Positions 23,429 to 30,839 of a DNA stretch of 35,394 nt are shown piece after piece. The stretch covers positions 1 to 35,394 of IMG/VR virus record IMGVR_UViG_3300023180_004979; one strand, written 5' to 3'. The notes below the pieces were generated by a model. That model was not told the DNA's origin, did not search any database, and saw only the letters and a list, made by a program, of their open reading frames with translations. Both the position numbers and the translations under genes were made by a program. Source of the DNA: a virus. Within the stretch, counting starts at the first letter, position 1, and every line of letters starts with the position of its first letter.

Positions 23429-23432
23429 ATAA
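23425..23432 (+). promoter_or_regulatory. Late-like promoter octamer CTAAATAA
   Basis: CTAAATAA, 33 bases before ATG 23466, close to the T4-late element, followed after two bases by TACGTA, as at 17188. The next gene has GGAG as ribosome site. A weaker match than the other late sites. Confidence 0.45.
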
Positions 23433-23465
23433 ACTACGTATATATACTATATAGGAGATAAAAGT

Positions 23466-23702
23466 ATGAGCGACGAAGTAGAAACTCAAGCAGTTAACGA
23501 AGGTACACAAGAAGCACCTGCTTCTACATCACCAGACTTAACAGTAAATGATTTACAAGCGTTAAAAAGTATTATTGATGTTGCAAGCCAGCGTGGCGCA
23601 TTTAAGCCAAATGAAATGGTTGCAGTAGGCCAAACGTATCAAAAACTAGATACATTCCTAACTGCTGTAGCATCACAACAGCAACAGGCACCTGCTGCCT
23701 AA
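23466..23702 (+). CDS. Conserved small phage protein, 78 aa
   Basis: Acidic disordered N terminus, then a helical core LTVNDLQALKSIIDVASQRGAFKPNEMVAVGQTYQKLDTFLTAV, which I recall as highly conserved in cyanophages and relatives, annotated as unknown or possibly structural. Ribosome site AGGAG before the ATG. The late-type octamer supports late expression. Confidence 0.83.
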   Translation: MSDEVETQAVNEGTQEAPASTSPDLTVNDLQALKSIIDVASQRGAFKPNEMVAVGQTYQKLDTFLTAVASQQQQAPAA

Positions 23703-23711
23703 GGAGATAAA

Positions 23712-24287
23712 ATGTTAAAACATGTAGGAAGATTAATTACGAACGGTCGTAAAGTAATTGTAGCATACAGAGTTGTACCTAACGAGCCAGAAAATTGCGT
23801 AATAGTTACAACAGAAAATCTAAATGCCGAAGATCACGATGCACTAATGAAAGTAGTAGAATCAGCTTCGGGCCAAGACAGCACTCATTTAGCTGATGCA
23901 ATGGCAAGAACAACACTACCAGATGGTAGAAATATGCTTGCAAGTTTTCACAGAACAGGTAAAATGGTGAAACTAGAAACTAAGCAAATTGAAATGACTC
24001 CTACTACCAAAAGTGTTATTAATCTTGCAGAACTTAATCAAATTATTGCAGAGCAAGAAGGTGTTACAGTAGCAGAGTTGGCGCCGAAACCTGCTACAGG
24101 TGAAACTGCTAACGTAGTAGCAGAGGTTTCTGATGATACTGTTTTATCTAATGAAGACTTGGCTGCTCAATATCGTTCGCAAGCAGATGCACTATTCAAA
24201 GAAGCAAAGGCTCTTAGAGAACAAGCAGAAGAATTAGTGCCTACTAAGAAAAAAGCATCCAAAGCGAAGTCTCCAGAAAGTGCCTGA
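23712..24287 (+). CDS. Conserved marine T4-like phage protein, 191 aa (possibly virion-associated)
   Basis: Ribosome site AAGGAG nine bases after the previous stop. The N-terminal half is globular (VGRLITNGRKVIVAYRVVPNEPENCVIVTTENL, then DHDALMKVVES and MARTTLPDGRNMLASFHRTGKM), the C-terminal half a long charged helix (AAQYRSQADALFKEAKALREQAEEL) with a Lys-rich tail. I recall the first half in cyanophages. Late context suggests a virion role; unproven. Confidence 0.8.
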   Translation: MLKHVGRLITNGRKVIVAYRVVPNEPENCVIVTTENLNAEDHDALMKVVESASGQDSTHLADAMARTTLPDGRNMLASFHRTGKMVKLETKQIEMTPTTKSVINLAELNQIIAEQEGVTVAELAPKPATGETANVVAEVSDDTVLSNEDLAAQYRSQADALFKEAKALREQAEELVPTKKKASKAKSPESA

Positions 24288-24576
24288 TAAGCTCCCGCAA
24301 GAAATTATCAACCATTGGCCAGAAGTTTTCGAAGATATAGAAATAAAAGCTGTGCCTATTGAATATCTAAATTCTGCGGTTGTATATTTCGATAACGGTG
24401 ATGTATGGGAAATTGATATTAAAGGTCCCGAATTTGATGATGCCGAAGAATCATTGAATGCTTTTTTTGAAGAATATGATGATGCAATTGTAAAAGTTGA
24501 CTTCAAAATTGACTCGGAAAGAGTTGTTAAAGATGTAAAATCGCAAGTGCGATCATTTATAAAAAAAAGAAAATAA
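24280..24576 (+). CDS. Conserved hypothetical phage protein, 98 aa (GTG start)
   Basis: GTG start overlapping the preceding stop region. Acidic product: PQEIINHWPEVFEDIEIKAVPIEYLNSAVVYF, DNGDVWEIDIK, then IVKVDFKIDSERVVKDVKSQVRSFIKKRK. The pattern NHWPEVF...VPIEYL looks familial; I recall it in marine myoviruses as a conserved unknown placed just before a structural gene. It is in the late-type block. Confidence 0.78.
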   Translation: MPDKLPQEIINHWPEVFEDIEIKAVPIEYLNSAVVYFDNGDVWEIDIKGPEFDDAEESLNAFFEEYDDAIVKVDFKIDSERVVKDVKSQVRSFIKKRK

Positions 24577-24590
24577 TATCACCTGAATTA

Positions 24591-24598
24591 GATAAATA
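24591..24598 (+). promoter_or_regulatory. T4-late-like promoter octamer GATAAATA
   Basis: GATAAATA, 30 bases before ATG 24629; a CAGGAG ribosome site lies in between. Same spacing class as at 17188. Confidence 0.6.
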
Positions 24599-24628
24599 TA
24601 TTTAACAACAGAGTTCAGGAGTAATAGA

Positions 24629-26095
24629 ATGGCATTACGTTTAAGACGTGGAACTGATGCAGAACGTCAGCTAATAACGCCGTTAGAAGGCGAATTAATT
24701 TATGCTACAGATACAAAATCACTTTATGTGGGTGACGGATCCACGTTAGGTGGCATACTTATTGCAGCATCTGGAGAAGTTTCTAACACAGTAGCAGGAT
24801 TACTTGATACTGACATAGCAGGTTTGCAAGACGGCGATGTCCTTGTTTACAACTCATTAACTAACGAATGGAACAATAGACAGTCTGCGTTAGAACTAGA
24901 TGACCTAACAGATCTTAGTGTCTCAAACTCAGAAAACTTTGATATCATTTCTTATGACGGTTTAAATTGGAAAAACATACGTATTGATTCACTTGCAAAT
25001 AAAATCAATTCATTAACTACAATCGACGATATAACAGGCGTAGTTTTAGATAATCCAAAAAACTTTGATATTATGTACTATGACGGTACAGCATGGGCAA
25101 ATACTCCTGCAACATCCCTTACAGATCGTATTTTATCGCAAGAACAAACACATACACTAACTATTGCAGGCAATGACAGCACAATTATTGTCGATCCTGT
25201 TACAAATACACATAGAGGTGATTTTTACGGTAGCCTTTATGATGGCTTAGGAAACTTAATGATTGATGAGTTTACTAAAGCAGCAATGGTAGACGTTAGA
25301 GATCCTACAGATACATATACAGTACTAGATAACTTTACTGGTGATTTGAGGCGCGGCGAAAACGGCCAAGTCATAATTCAAGGCGGTGCTACTCCTACAT
25401 TTATTGGTAGTGTAGATGGTCCCATACGCGGAACAGTCGTTGGTCCAGATCTGAATGTCATACTAAATCATGATACTGCAACACTTTACGGTGATGTTGT
25501 TGGCTCTGTATTTGCAGATGATAGTGATATGATTATCGACGGAACTGCTGGCACAATCAAAGCACCTACATACCAATCTTCAACAAACATTGTAACATTT
25601 GGTAACAATGAAAATGCAAGTCAAAGCGTCATCAAAATTGATGCAGTCAACGAAAGAAGTCAATTAGACTTTATTAGAACAAGCGAAGCAGATCTAAGTG
25701 GTAATACAGCTTTAACATATGGAATGATTAGATTTACACGTGATGATGTAAATGGTCAATTAATTACAGGTATTATCCAAGCAAGAGAAAATGCAATACT
25801 TGTTGCATCAACTTCAACTGCCGATTTTGCGAATGGTGCAAACTACTACTCATGGAAAGATCAACAATTTGGTATAGGCACAATTAATCCTACAGCAACA
25901 CTAGACGTTCAAGGTGCAATTAAACCTGGCGTTTATGCAGATGCAGCAACACGTGATGCTGCAATAACATCGCCTGTAGAAGGAATGCTTGCGTTTTTAC
26001 AAGATACTCAAAAATTTGTAGGCTATGTAAGTGACACAGGTTTAGCCGGCGGCGGCGTCTCAAACTCCACAGCAGGATGGATAGACTTATATTAA
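24629..26095 (+). CDS. Tail-fibre-like structural protein
   Basis: 488 residues. The N terminus (LRRGTDAERQLITPLEGELIYATDTKSLYVGDGSTLGG) is the common T4-like marine fibre/baseplate-adjacent module in which EGEL.Y.TDT..LY.GDGST recurs. The middle consists of Gly/Asp/Thr-rich repeats (VVGPDLNVILNHDTATLYGDVVGSVF), beta-helical in character. The end (TATLDVQGAIKPGVYADAATRDAAI ... AGWIDLY) resembles fibre tips seen in such phages, without a clear chaperone-peptidase. It probably contacts the host surface or forms part of the virion. Late promoter upstream, terminator downstream. Confidence 0.85.
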   Translation: MALRLRRGTDAERQLITPLEGELIYATDTKSLYVGDGSTLGGILIAASGEVSNTVAGLLDTDIAGLQDGDVLVYNSLTNEWNNRQSALELDDLTDLSVSNSENFDIISYDGLNWKNIRIDSLANKINSLTTIDDITGVVLDNPKNFDIMYYDGTAWANTPATSLTDRILSQEQTHTLTIAGNDSTIIVDPVTNTHRGDFYGSLYDGLGNLMIDEFTKAAMVDVRDPTDTYTVLDNFTGDLRRGENGQVIIQGGATPTFIGSVDGPIRGTVVGPDLNVILNHDTATLYGDVVGSVFADDSDMIIDGTAGTIKAPTYQSSTNIVTFGNNENASQSVIKIDAVNERSQLDFIRTSEADLSGNTALTYGMIRFTRDDVNGQLITGIIQARENAILVASTSTADFANGANYYSWKDQQFGIGTINPTATLDVQGAIKPGVYADAATRDAAITSPVEGMLAFLQDTQKFVGYVSDTGLAGGGVSNSTAGWIDLY

Positions 26096-26104
26096 TACAT
26101 AAGA

Positions 26105-26132
26105 TAAAAAAACGCCCGTTGGGCGTTTTTTT
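26105..26132. terminator. Bidirectional rho-independent terminator
   Basis: Stem AAAAACGCCC / GGGCGTTTTT with a GTT loop and T runs on both sides, placed between the convergent fibre gene (+) and small membrane protein genes (-). Confidence 0.9.
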
Positions 26133-26151
26133 ATGACTAAATTTTTTTTGC

Positions 26152-26424
26152 CTACTTCTTTGCAGCGTCTTCTGCTTCAATTGTAGCTTTTAATTCTGCT
26201 ATCATTTCCTCGGCCATCTCAACAGTACGCATTGCTATCCTATGCGGCGTATTTGGAAATAAAAACGGAAAAAAGGCATGAATATAACCTGTAATAGGAT
26301 TAAGTAATCCCCAAGAGGAAATTTTAATCGCATACCACATATGCTTAAAATAGCCACTACGGACTTCTCTAAGATGTTCAGTGTTCACTAACCATCCATA
26401 CTTGCCTAAATCTCCAAACTTCAT
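26152..26424 (-). CDS. Small membrane protein, DUF6356-like (copy 2)
   Basis: 90 residues. SGYFKHMWYAIKISSWGLLNPITGYIHAFFPFLFPNTPHRIA fits the DUF6356 pattern: YF.H...A, a membrane helix, H..FPFLF. The N terminus is basic; the C terminus is a charged helix (EMAEEMIAELKATIEAEDAAKK). It follows a paralogue by one base gap, and the two share the YFxH and HxxFPFL core. DUF6356 proteins have no established role. Terminates at the bidirectional terminator. Confidence 0.75.
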   Translation of the reverse strand: MKFGDLGKYGWLVNTEHLREVRSGYFKHMWYAIKISSWGLLNPITGYIHAFFPFLFPNTPHRIAMRTVEMAEEMIAELKATIEAEDAAKK

Positions 26425-26425
26425 T

Positions 26426-26644
26426 TTACGCCTCGTGATGACTAAATGTTTGCTCTACTAAACTTGCTAGTTTTTTTGCACAATACATAGATGAATCGTT
26501 TAATAAAAACGGAAAAATTCCGTGAATTGTGCTTGTAACAAATACTGCGGCAGACCATATGATCATATTAAGCCCTATTTTTAAATGTCCGAAATAATTG
26601 CCGCCTGCTCCTTCTTTATGAAGATGTGCTGTAAGTGTTGTCAT
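26426..26644 (-). CDS. Small membrane protein, DUF6356-like (copy 1)
   Basis: 72 residues: GGNYFGHLKIGLNMIIWS followed by a hydrophobic helix and IHGIFPFLLND, the same YFxHxxxx...HxxFPFL core as the next gene. Preceded by AAGGAGA and a late-like octamer. Probably a membrane protein; function unknown. The paired copies likely arose by duplication. Confidence 0.75.
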   Translation of the reverse strand: MTTLTAHLHKEGAGGNYFGHLKIGLNMIIWSAAVFVTSTIHGIFPFLLNDSSMYCAKKLASLVEQTFSHHEA

Positions 26645-26667
26645 TGTAATCTCCTTTTTATACTTTA

Positions 26668-26675
26668 TATTTATT
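26668..26675 (-). promoter_or_regulatory. T4-late-like promoter octamer AATAAATA (minus strand)
   Basis: Reads AATAAATA on the minus strand, 23 bases before the ATG of the first DUF6356-like gene, in the same range as the other late-type sites. Confidence 0.55.
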
Positions 26676-26677
26676 CA

Positions 26678-26700
26678 TTTAGTTATGATACATAACTAAA
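26678..26700. repeat. Perfect 10-bp AT-rich inverted repeat at the operon end
   Basis: TTTAGTTATG (26678-26687) and CATAACTAAA (26691-26700) with ATA between. It overlaps the stop codon of the methyltransferase gene on the minus strand. Without a T run it is at best a weak terminator; it could protect the 3' end or separate the two minus-strand units. Confidence 0.55.
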
Positions 26701-27295
26701 TTGTGATGTCGATAAAGTTAAACCAATTAGTACTGCCATGTTTAATATTAGTATGCGGTAATAAATGTAGTAAATATTCTGTCTTAAATGCACTCCAAAA
26801 TATTCCATTTTCGTCGTTTGTATATGATTCATCGGTATTATCAAATGACAATTTACAATACTTTTCATTGAATTTTTTTAAAAATTGATTGTTACTAGGA
26901 TCTATATAAGTAAAAGCTATTCTATTAGTATATTGTGTAATTTGCTCTAAGCAATATAGTGTTTCTTTTAGAGTTAGATGTGTAAACACACTATTTGCAA
27001 ATACGATATCATAAAATTGTAATTTAGGAAATGGTTCTTTTATATTTCCTGTAGGATTATAGTAAGAATGGTATTTATTCCAATGAATACTTTTGACCAG
27101 AGGAAAATCCTTGTGCAAAACACTAAGAGCTTGTTTACTTATATCTAAACAAGTATAGTTTTCCTGACTTATTTTACCCTCGCTAGAAGCGATAAGATTA
27201 CCTCTGTTACCTCCGAAGTCTAATATTGTTTTGCCATTGTAGTCATCTACAAATTGATCAAAAATTGAAAATGTATTAGTTTTTCTAAATATCAT
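26696..27295 (-). CDS. SAM-dependent methyltransferase (class I)
   Basis: 199 residues. Motif I is TILDFGGNRGNL, the acidic end of strand beta-2 is TCLDIS, and motif IV region is YDIVFANSVFTHL, typical of UbiE-like class I enzymes. It overlaps the upstream hydroxylase gene by ATGA-type junction. As last gene of the P450/halogenase operon it would O-, N- or C-methylate a product; the acceptor is unknown. Confidence 0.85.
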   Translation of the reverse strand: MIFRKTNTFSIFDQFVDDYNGKTILDFGGNRGNLIASSEGKISQENYTCLDISKQALSVLHKDFPLVKSIHWNKYHSYYNPTGNIKEPFPKLQFYDIVFANSVFTHLTLKETLYCLEQITQYTNRIAFTYIDPSNNQFLKKFNEKYCKLSFDNTDESYTNDENGIFWSAFKTEYLLHLLPHTNIKHGSTNWFNFIDITI

Positions 27296-27822
27296 GGAAA
27301 TATATCAGCAACAATATGTATACGATCCTCTTTGCTGCCGTTGAGTGCTGTATGAGCGTGTGTAGTGCGTGTAAGACACCATTTATCTTGTTCTAAGTGT
27401 CTTACTTCGTCTTCTATTACCATTAAGCAGCCTTCCTGCGTTTTGATAGGATAGTGTAGTCTAGGTACAGGATCTTGATGCCATGCTAAACAAGTATTAG
27501 GAGCCGATTTCATAAGACGTATCCTCCCTATTTTATACCTAGACTTAACAGCATTAAATAATTCTTCAAATTGTGTATCTACAAATATATCGCACAAATG
27601 CCAATTTCCGTCCTTTAAAGATTTAATTACTTCATTTTGTCCTATCTTATCTCCAAACTTGTACTCTTTTAATAATCTGCCAACTCCAAATGTAGTATCA
27701 TAAGTTAAATTTTGCGGAGCATTCATACAAATTTGATTTCCAGTCCATTCAACATCTAGCTGTTGTAGCTGGGTATACAAATTTAAAAAGGATGGTAGGT
27801 CGACGTTTTCATAATATGACAT
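27292..27822 (-). CDS. Aspartyl/asparaginyl beta-hydroxylase-type 2OG oxygenase
   Basis: 176 residues. IRLMKSAPNTCLAWHQDPVPRLHYPIKT carries H115 and D117 of the metal site and the R-x-HYPI segment typical of the AspH/Asp_Arg_Hydrox family; TTHAHTALNGSKEDRIHIVADI supplies the distal His (H157) and the 2OG-binding Arg (R167). The ribosome site AAGGAA precedes the ATG. Such enzymes hydroxylate Asp/Asn/Arg residues or free amino acids. In this operon it could oxidise an amino-acid-derived substrate. Confidence 0.88.
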   Translation of the reverse strand: MSYYENVDLPSFLNLYTQLQQLDVEWTGNQICMNAPQNLTYDTTFGVGRLLKEYKFGDKIGQNEVIKSLKDGNWHLCDIFVDTQFEELFNAVKSRYKIGRIRLMKSAPNTCLAWHQDPVPRLHYPIKTQEGCLMVIEDEVRHLEQDKWCLTRTTHAHTALNGSKEDRIHIVADIFP

Positions 27823-27831
27823 TGCGTTTCC

Positions 27832-28056
27832 TTACAAAGGCTTAGGAAACCAACTAGGTTTCCGGCTTTGGATATACAAGATTATTAGTATAAATTCTCT
27901 ATACAAAGGTATCATACATGCAACTAAACGCTCAAGTAAGGTAACTCTACTCCAAACACTACCAACAAAGGTATTACATTTTACTTCTTTTTCAATTGTA
28001 TATATTGCAAAAAAAGTTACAGGAAAATAGTATATGTAAAATAATTGTTCAAACAT
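27832..28056 (-). CDS. Small membrane protein, 74 aa
   Basis: Start at the ATG preceded by GTGAGG, six bases away, rather than the longer upstream option inside the radical SAM gene. N-terminal hydrophobic helix (FEQLFYIYYFPVTFFAIYTI), a short loop with one Cys, then a second hydrophobic stretch (FILIILYI) and a basic end. It overlaps the radical SAM gene end by eight bases, so it belongs to the operon. No family recognised. Confidence 0.55.
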   Translation of the reverse strand: MFEQLFYIYYFPVTFFAIYTIEKEVKCNTFVGSVWSRVTLLERLVACMIPLYREFILIILYIQSRKPSWFPKPL

Positions 28057-30070
28057 TAAAAACCTCACTTTCATTTTCACTAAGAATTTGCAACACATCT
28101 TCATATGGTTTGTCTAAAATTGTGATATGTAAGAAAATCCTGTCTTCTTTATCAGTTTGTATACTATGCATGTTGCTAAGATCTAATACAGCACAGTCAT
28201 AGTATACATCAACTGCTTCGTCCCAGGTGATAGGAGCATCTAAGTTAAGCACTATTTGTATACCAGTAGCACCCGATTCAGTTCTAGGTTTTAAATAACT
28301 ATCTGCAGCCTGAATAAAAAAGCTAGGATAAATTTCACAGCCAATAATTTTTTTAACATTTTGTACAATAGCATTAGCAGTTTTACATTCTGTAATATCC
28401 TCTACTGCCTTGAGAACTTCTAATTCAGGAACATCTACTAAATTTTTTACTTGTAAAAATTCTTCTTTCAAACTGTCTTTAATGCTTTGCTCTATTGATA
28501 GATTTTTCATGTATTTGATATTAGGTTGGGTAGGTTCTACACCTAAAAAGTTTTCAACTTTAGAATAATAACTTTTTTCTAAATACTGCCTAGCTTTTCT
28601 CCTAACCTTACTATTTGCAAAAAGTTCTGTGAATGTCATTACTCTAAGCTCATCAAAAGTAAAACCTAAACATTGATAAAACATCAAAAAGAAAGTAGAC
28701 ACTCTGATGTCCTCTAAAATTGTGCTTTGCAAATGCTTTACATATTCCACTGTTTCATCTGCGGACCAATGCTCGTTTGTCCACTTGTTTGCAGTGTCTG
28801 CAGATTTATCAATTGTGTATCCATATAGTTCTGGATTTTTAGAAAGGAGAGATGCAGTTCCTAGTTCTAGAGGACTAAACGAAAATGCATCAAATAAATG
28901 TTTGTTCTCTACAAGTTCGGCAGTCCATTTATCCATAGTTTCTCTACTATCATGCGGAAGTCCTGCAATAAAACTGCCGTATACACTTAATGATCCGTTA
29001 AATTTTTCTTTTGCATTTTTGATTGTTTCAAATATAACTTCTTTAGGACATCCTTTTCCAATTGCTTTTGCTGACTCATAATTTAAACTTTCTACACCTA
29101 AAAACCAAGCACGTACATTTATTTTCTTAAGTAGTTCTAGTTGTTCAGGGTATCTTGCTATTAAGTCAATTCTAATAAAAGCTGCAAATTGTAACTGTTC
29201 TGGCAAATCTATTTCATCTATAGCATCTGCTATTGCTTGTAATTTTATTGTTTGCTCGTTGAATGTATCATCTATAATTACATACTTAGTAGTGCCATAT
29301 AATTCATAGTTTTGTTTTAGTTCATCTTTTATCCGTTCTTTTTCTCTTAAAAAGGACAAGTCTCCTTTCTTCTTACCAATCAATGGATATGCACAAAACT
29401 TACATCTAAAAATACATCCTCGACCAAACTCTATACCCATGCCATCTTCTGGATTCCAAAAATCTTCTGGCACATAATTTATGTGCGCATTCCTAAAGTC
29501 AAAAAGCTCTCCTCTTTGATCGTAATCAATTACTTTTGGCTTCAATCCGTAAGCAGGATTATAATTAAGTATAGTACCATTTTTTATATGATCTGTTATG
29601 TGTAAAGCTGCATGTTCGCCCATTCCTACTACATAATAGTCTATACAATCACTAACTAATGGCACACGATGTGCATCCATCATACCACCATAGACAGTTT
29701 TTATTCCTTTAGAACGTATGTAATCTGTCATTGATTTTACATCAATGTCATTAGTAGGCCAATGCCATAACATATTCTGTTTTGCTGTATCTCTTGTATG
29801 ACGTTTTCTATAAACATCTTTTTGTGATCTCATAAACAGTGTAGAACTAAATCCTACCCACAAAGTATTGTCACCTATCAGTTTATCTAGGATTTGATTA
29901 ATATTACCTTTTTGTATAAAGTGAGAAAAGTTACTTAATACAAATACACTATACCCTTCGTTACGCAGTGCAGAAGCAATTTTGTACCCACCTAATGCTC
30001 TTGCAACATTAAAAACAGGATCACTTCCTTCTGTCATTATAATAATATCATATGTATTTTTTATTTTCAT
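28049..30070 (-). CDS. B12-binding-type radical SAM enzyme
   Basis: 673 residues from ATG 30070 (AAAGG six bases upstream; a TTG at 30094 lies inside the preceding gene). The N-terminal 165 residues form a Rossmann-like region of the cobalamin-binding type (IIIMTEGSDP, IKTVYGGMMDAH, DYYVVGMGEHAA) without a clear DxHxxG, so cobalamin may not be bound. The radical SAM cluster is C219, C223, C226 in GRGCIFRCKFC. Then come YVIIDDTFN, FIRIDLIARYPEQL, WFLGVESLN and YGSFIAGLPHDS, typical of this class. The class includes methylases and ring-forming enzymes in natural-product pathways. The last 250 residues are unfamiliar. Substrate unknown. Confidence 0.88.
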   Translation of the reverse strand: MKIKNTYDIIIMTEGSDPVFNVARALGGYKIASALRNEGYSVFVLSNFSHFIQKGNINQILDKLIGDNTLWVGFSSTLFMRSQKDVYRKRHTRDTAKQNMLWHWPTNDIDVKSMTDYIRSKGIKTVYGGMMDAHRVPLVSDCIDYYVVGMGEHAALHITDHIKNGTILNYNPAYGLKPKVIDYDQRGELFDFRNAHINYVPEDFWNPEDGMGIEFGRGCIFRCKFCAYPLIGKKKGDLSFLREKERIKDELKQNYELYGTTKYVIIDDTFNEQTIKLQAIADAIDEIDLPEQLQFAAFIRIDLIARYPEQLELLKKINVRAWFLGVESLNYESAKAIGKGCPKEVIFETIKNAKEKFNGSLSVYGSFIAGLPHDSRETMDKWTAELVENKHLFDAFSFSPLELGTASLLSKNPELYGYTIDKSADTANKWTNEHWSADETVEYVKHLQSTILEDIRVSTFFLMFYQCLGFTFDELRVMTFTELFANSKVRRKARQYLEKSYYSKVENFLGVEPTQPNIKYMKNLSIEQSIKDSLKEEFLQVKNLVDVPELEVLKAVEDITECKTANAIVQNVKKIIGCEIYPSFFIQAADSYLKPRTESGATGIQIVLNLDAPITWDEAVDVYYDCAVLDLSNMHSIQTDKEDRIFLHITILDKPYEDVLQILSENESEVFNV

Positions 30071-30071
30071 A

Positions 30072-30836
30072 TTAACCTTTTTTTGGATTAGCAAAATCTA
30101 CTATAGCGTTACTTCTACCAGTATAAAACAAATATCCATCCTTTTCAATCACAGTATCATTAGTATTAAACCATCCGTCGTATACACATATATCTCCGCA
30201 TACCCACAAACACGAATCAATGATACGCCAATTACAATTAAAAATACTGCCAAGAATTGTCGAATTGTTAGGCGTGATTTCTTTCATACTATTTACATCT
30301 TCAATACTATTAAAAACCTCCATAATAGCATTGACTCCTATTTCGGTCATTCCCCAAATTGTAATTACTTTTGCTCCTCTGTGTACAAATGCCTCTATAA
30401 TATCATAAGTGACAGGTTCAGATCCTATCAAAAAAGTCTTACCCGTTAGATCGAGATCTCTAAAACCCTTTGTTAACATCACAGCTTTTGCTTGTTTAGG
30501 TGTCAGATGCGTGTGTGTGTATTTATTGGCAACTCTAACATACTCGTAAGGATTAAACTTATCTAGATCAACATCTGCTCCTACAAGTAATGCAGGGATA
30601 GTTTGCGCAAATAAGCCGCCTGCTCTTACAGGGTTCAAACATGTATAAACACTACTTGTAACATTTATACCTTGAATATCTATTGCAAATTTTGCATCTG
30701 CATTGATTTTACTTGGAGGTTGGTAAATTTCTTTAGGTTCTCCCGAAGAGCCAGACGTAAGTATTGTTACTCCTGTGTGTATTATATCGCGGAAGTATTG
30801 TTCGTCAAAATTATCATACCAAGTGTTTAAAGACAT
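30072..30836 (-). CDS. Truncated AMP-ligase / adenylate-forming enzyme
   Basis: Adenylation domain fold: phosphate-binding loop TILTSGSSGEPKEI (residues 24-37), THTHLTPKQAKAVM, LIGSEPVTYDIIEAF, WGMTEIG (161-167, like YGxTE), and FNTNDTVIEKDGYLFYTGRSN near the end (the D-x-G-x-x-x-x-x-GR hinge). At 254 residues it is about half the size of acyl-CoA synthetases or NRPS adenylation domains: the early N-terminal part and the whole C-terminal lid are missing, and translation stops just past the hinge. It could still adenylate an acid. It sits three bases after the halogenase stop and one before the radical SAM start. Confidence 0.86.
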   Translation of the reverse strand: MSLNTWYDNFDEQYFRDIIHTGVTILTSGSSGEPKEIYQPPSKINADAKFAIDIQGINVTSSVYTCLNPVRAGGLFAQTIPALLVGADVDLDKFNPYEYVRVANKYTHTHLTPKQAKAVMLTKGFRDLDLTGKTFLIGSEPVTYDIIEAFVHRGAKVITIWGMTEIGVNAIMEVFNSIEDVNSMKEITPNNSTILGSIFNCNWRIIDSCLWVCGDICVYDGWFNTNDTVIEKDGYLFYTGRSNAIVDFANPKKG

Positions 30837-30839
30837 AAT

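Noticed and set aside
26678-26700. Calling the AT-rich inverted repeat a terminator
   Set aside because: Only two G-C pairs and no T run on the minus strand, so it was listed as a repeat.
28707-29081. 124-residue plus-strand frame opposite the radical SAM gene
   Set aside because: Lies entirely antisense to conserved radical SAM motifs.
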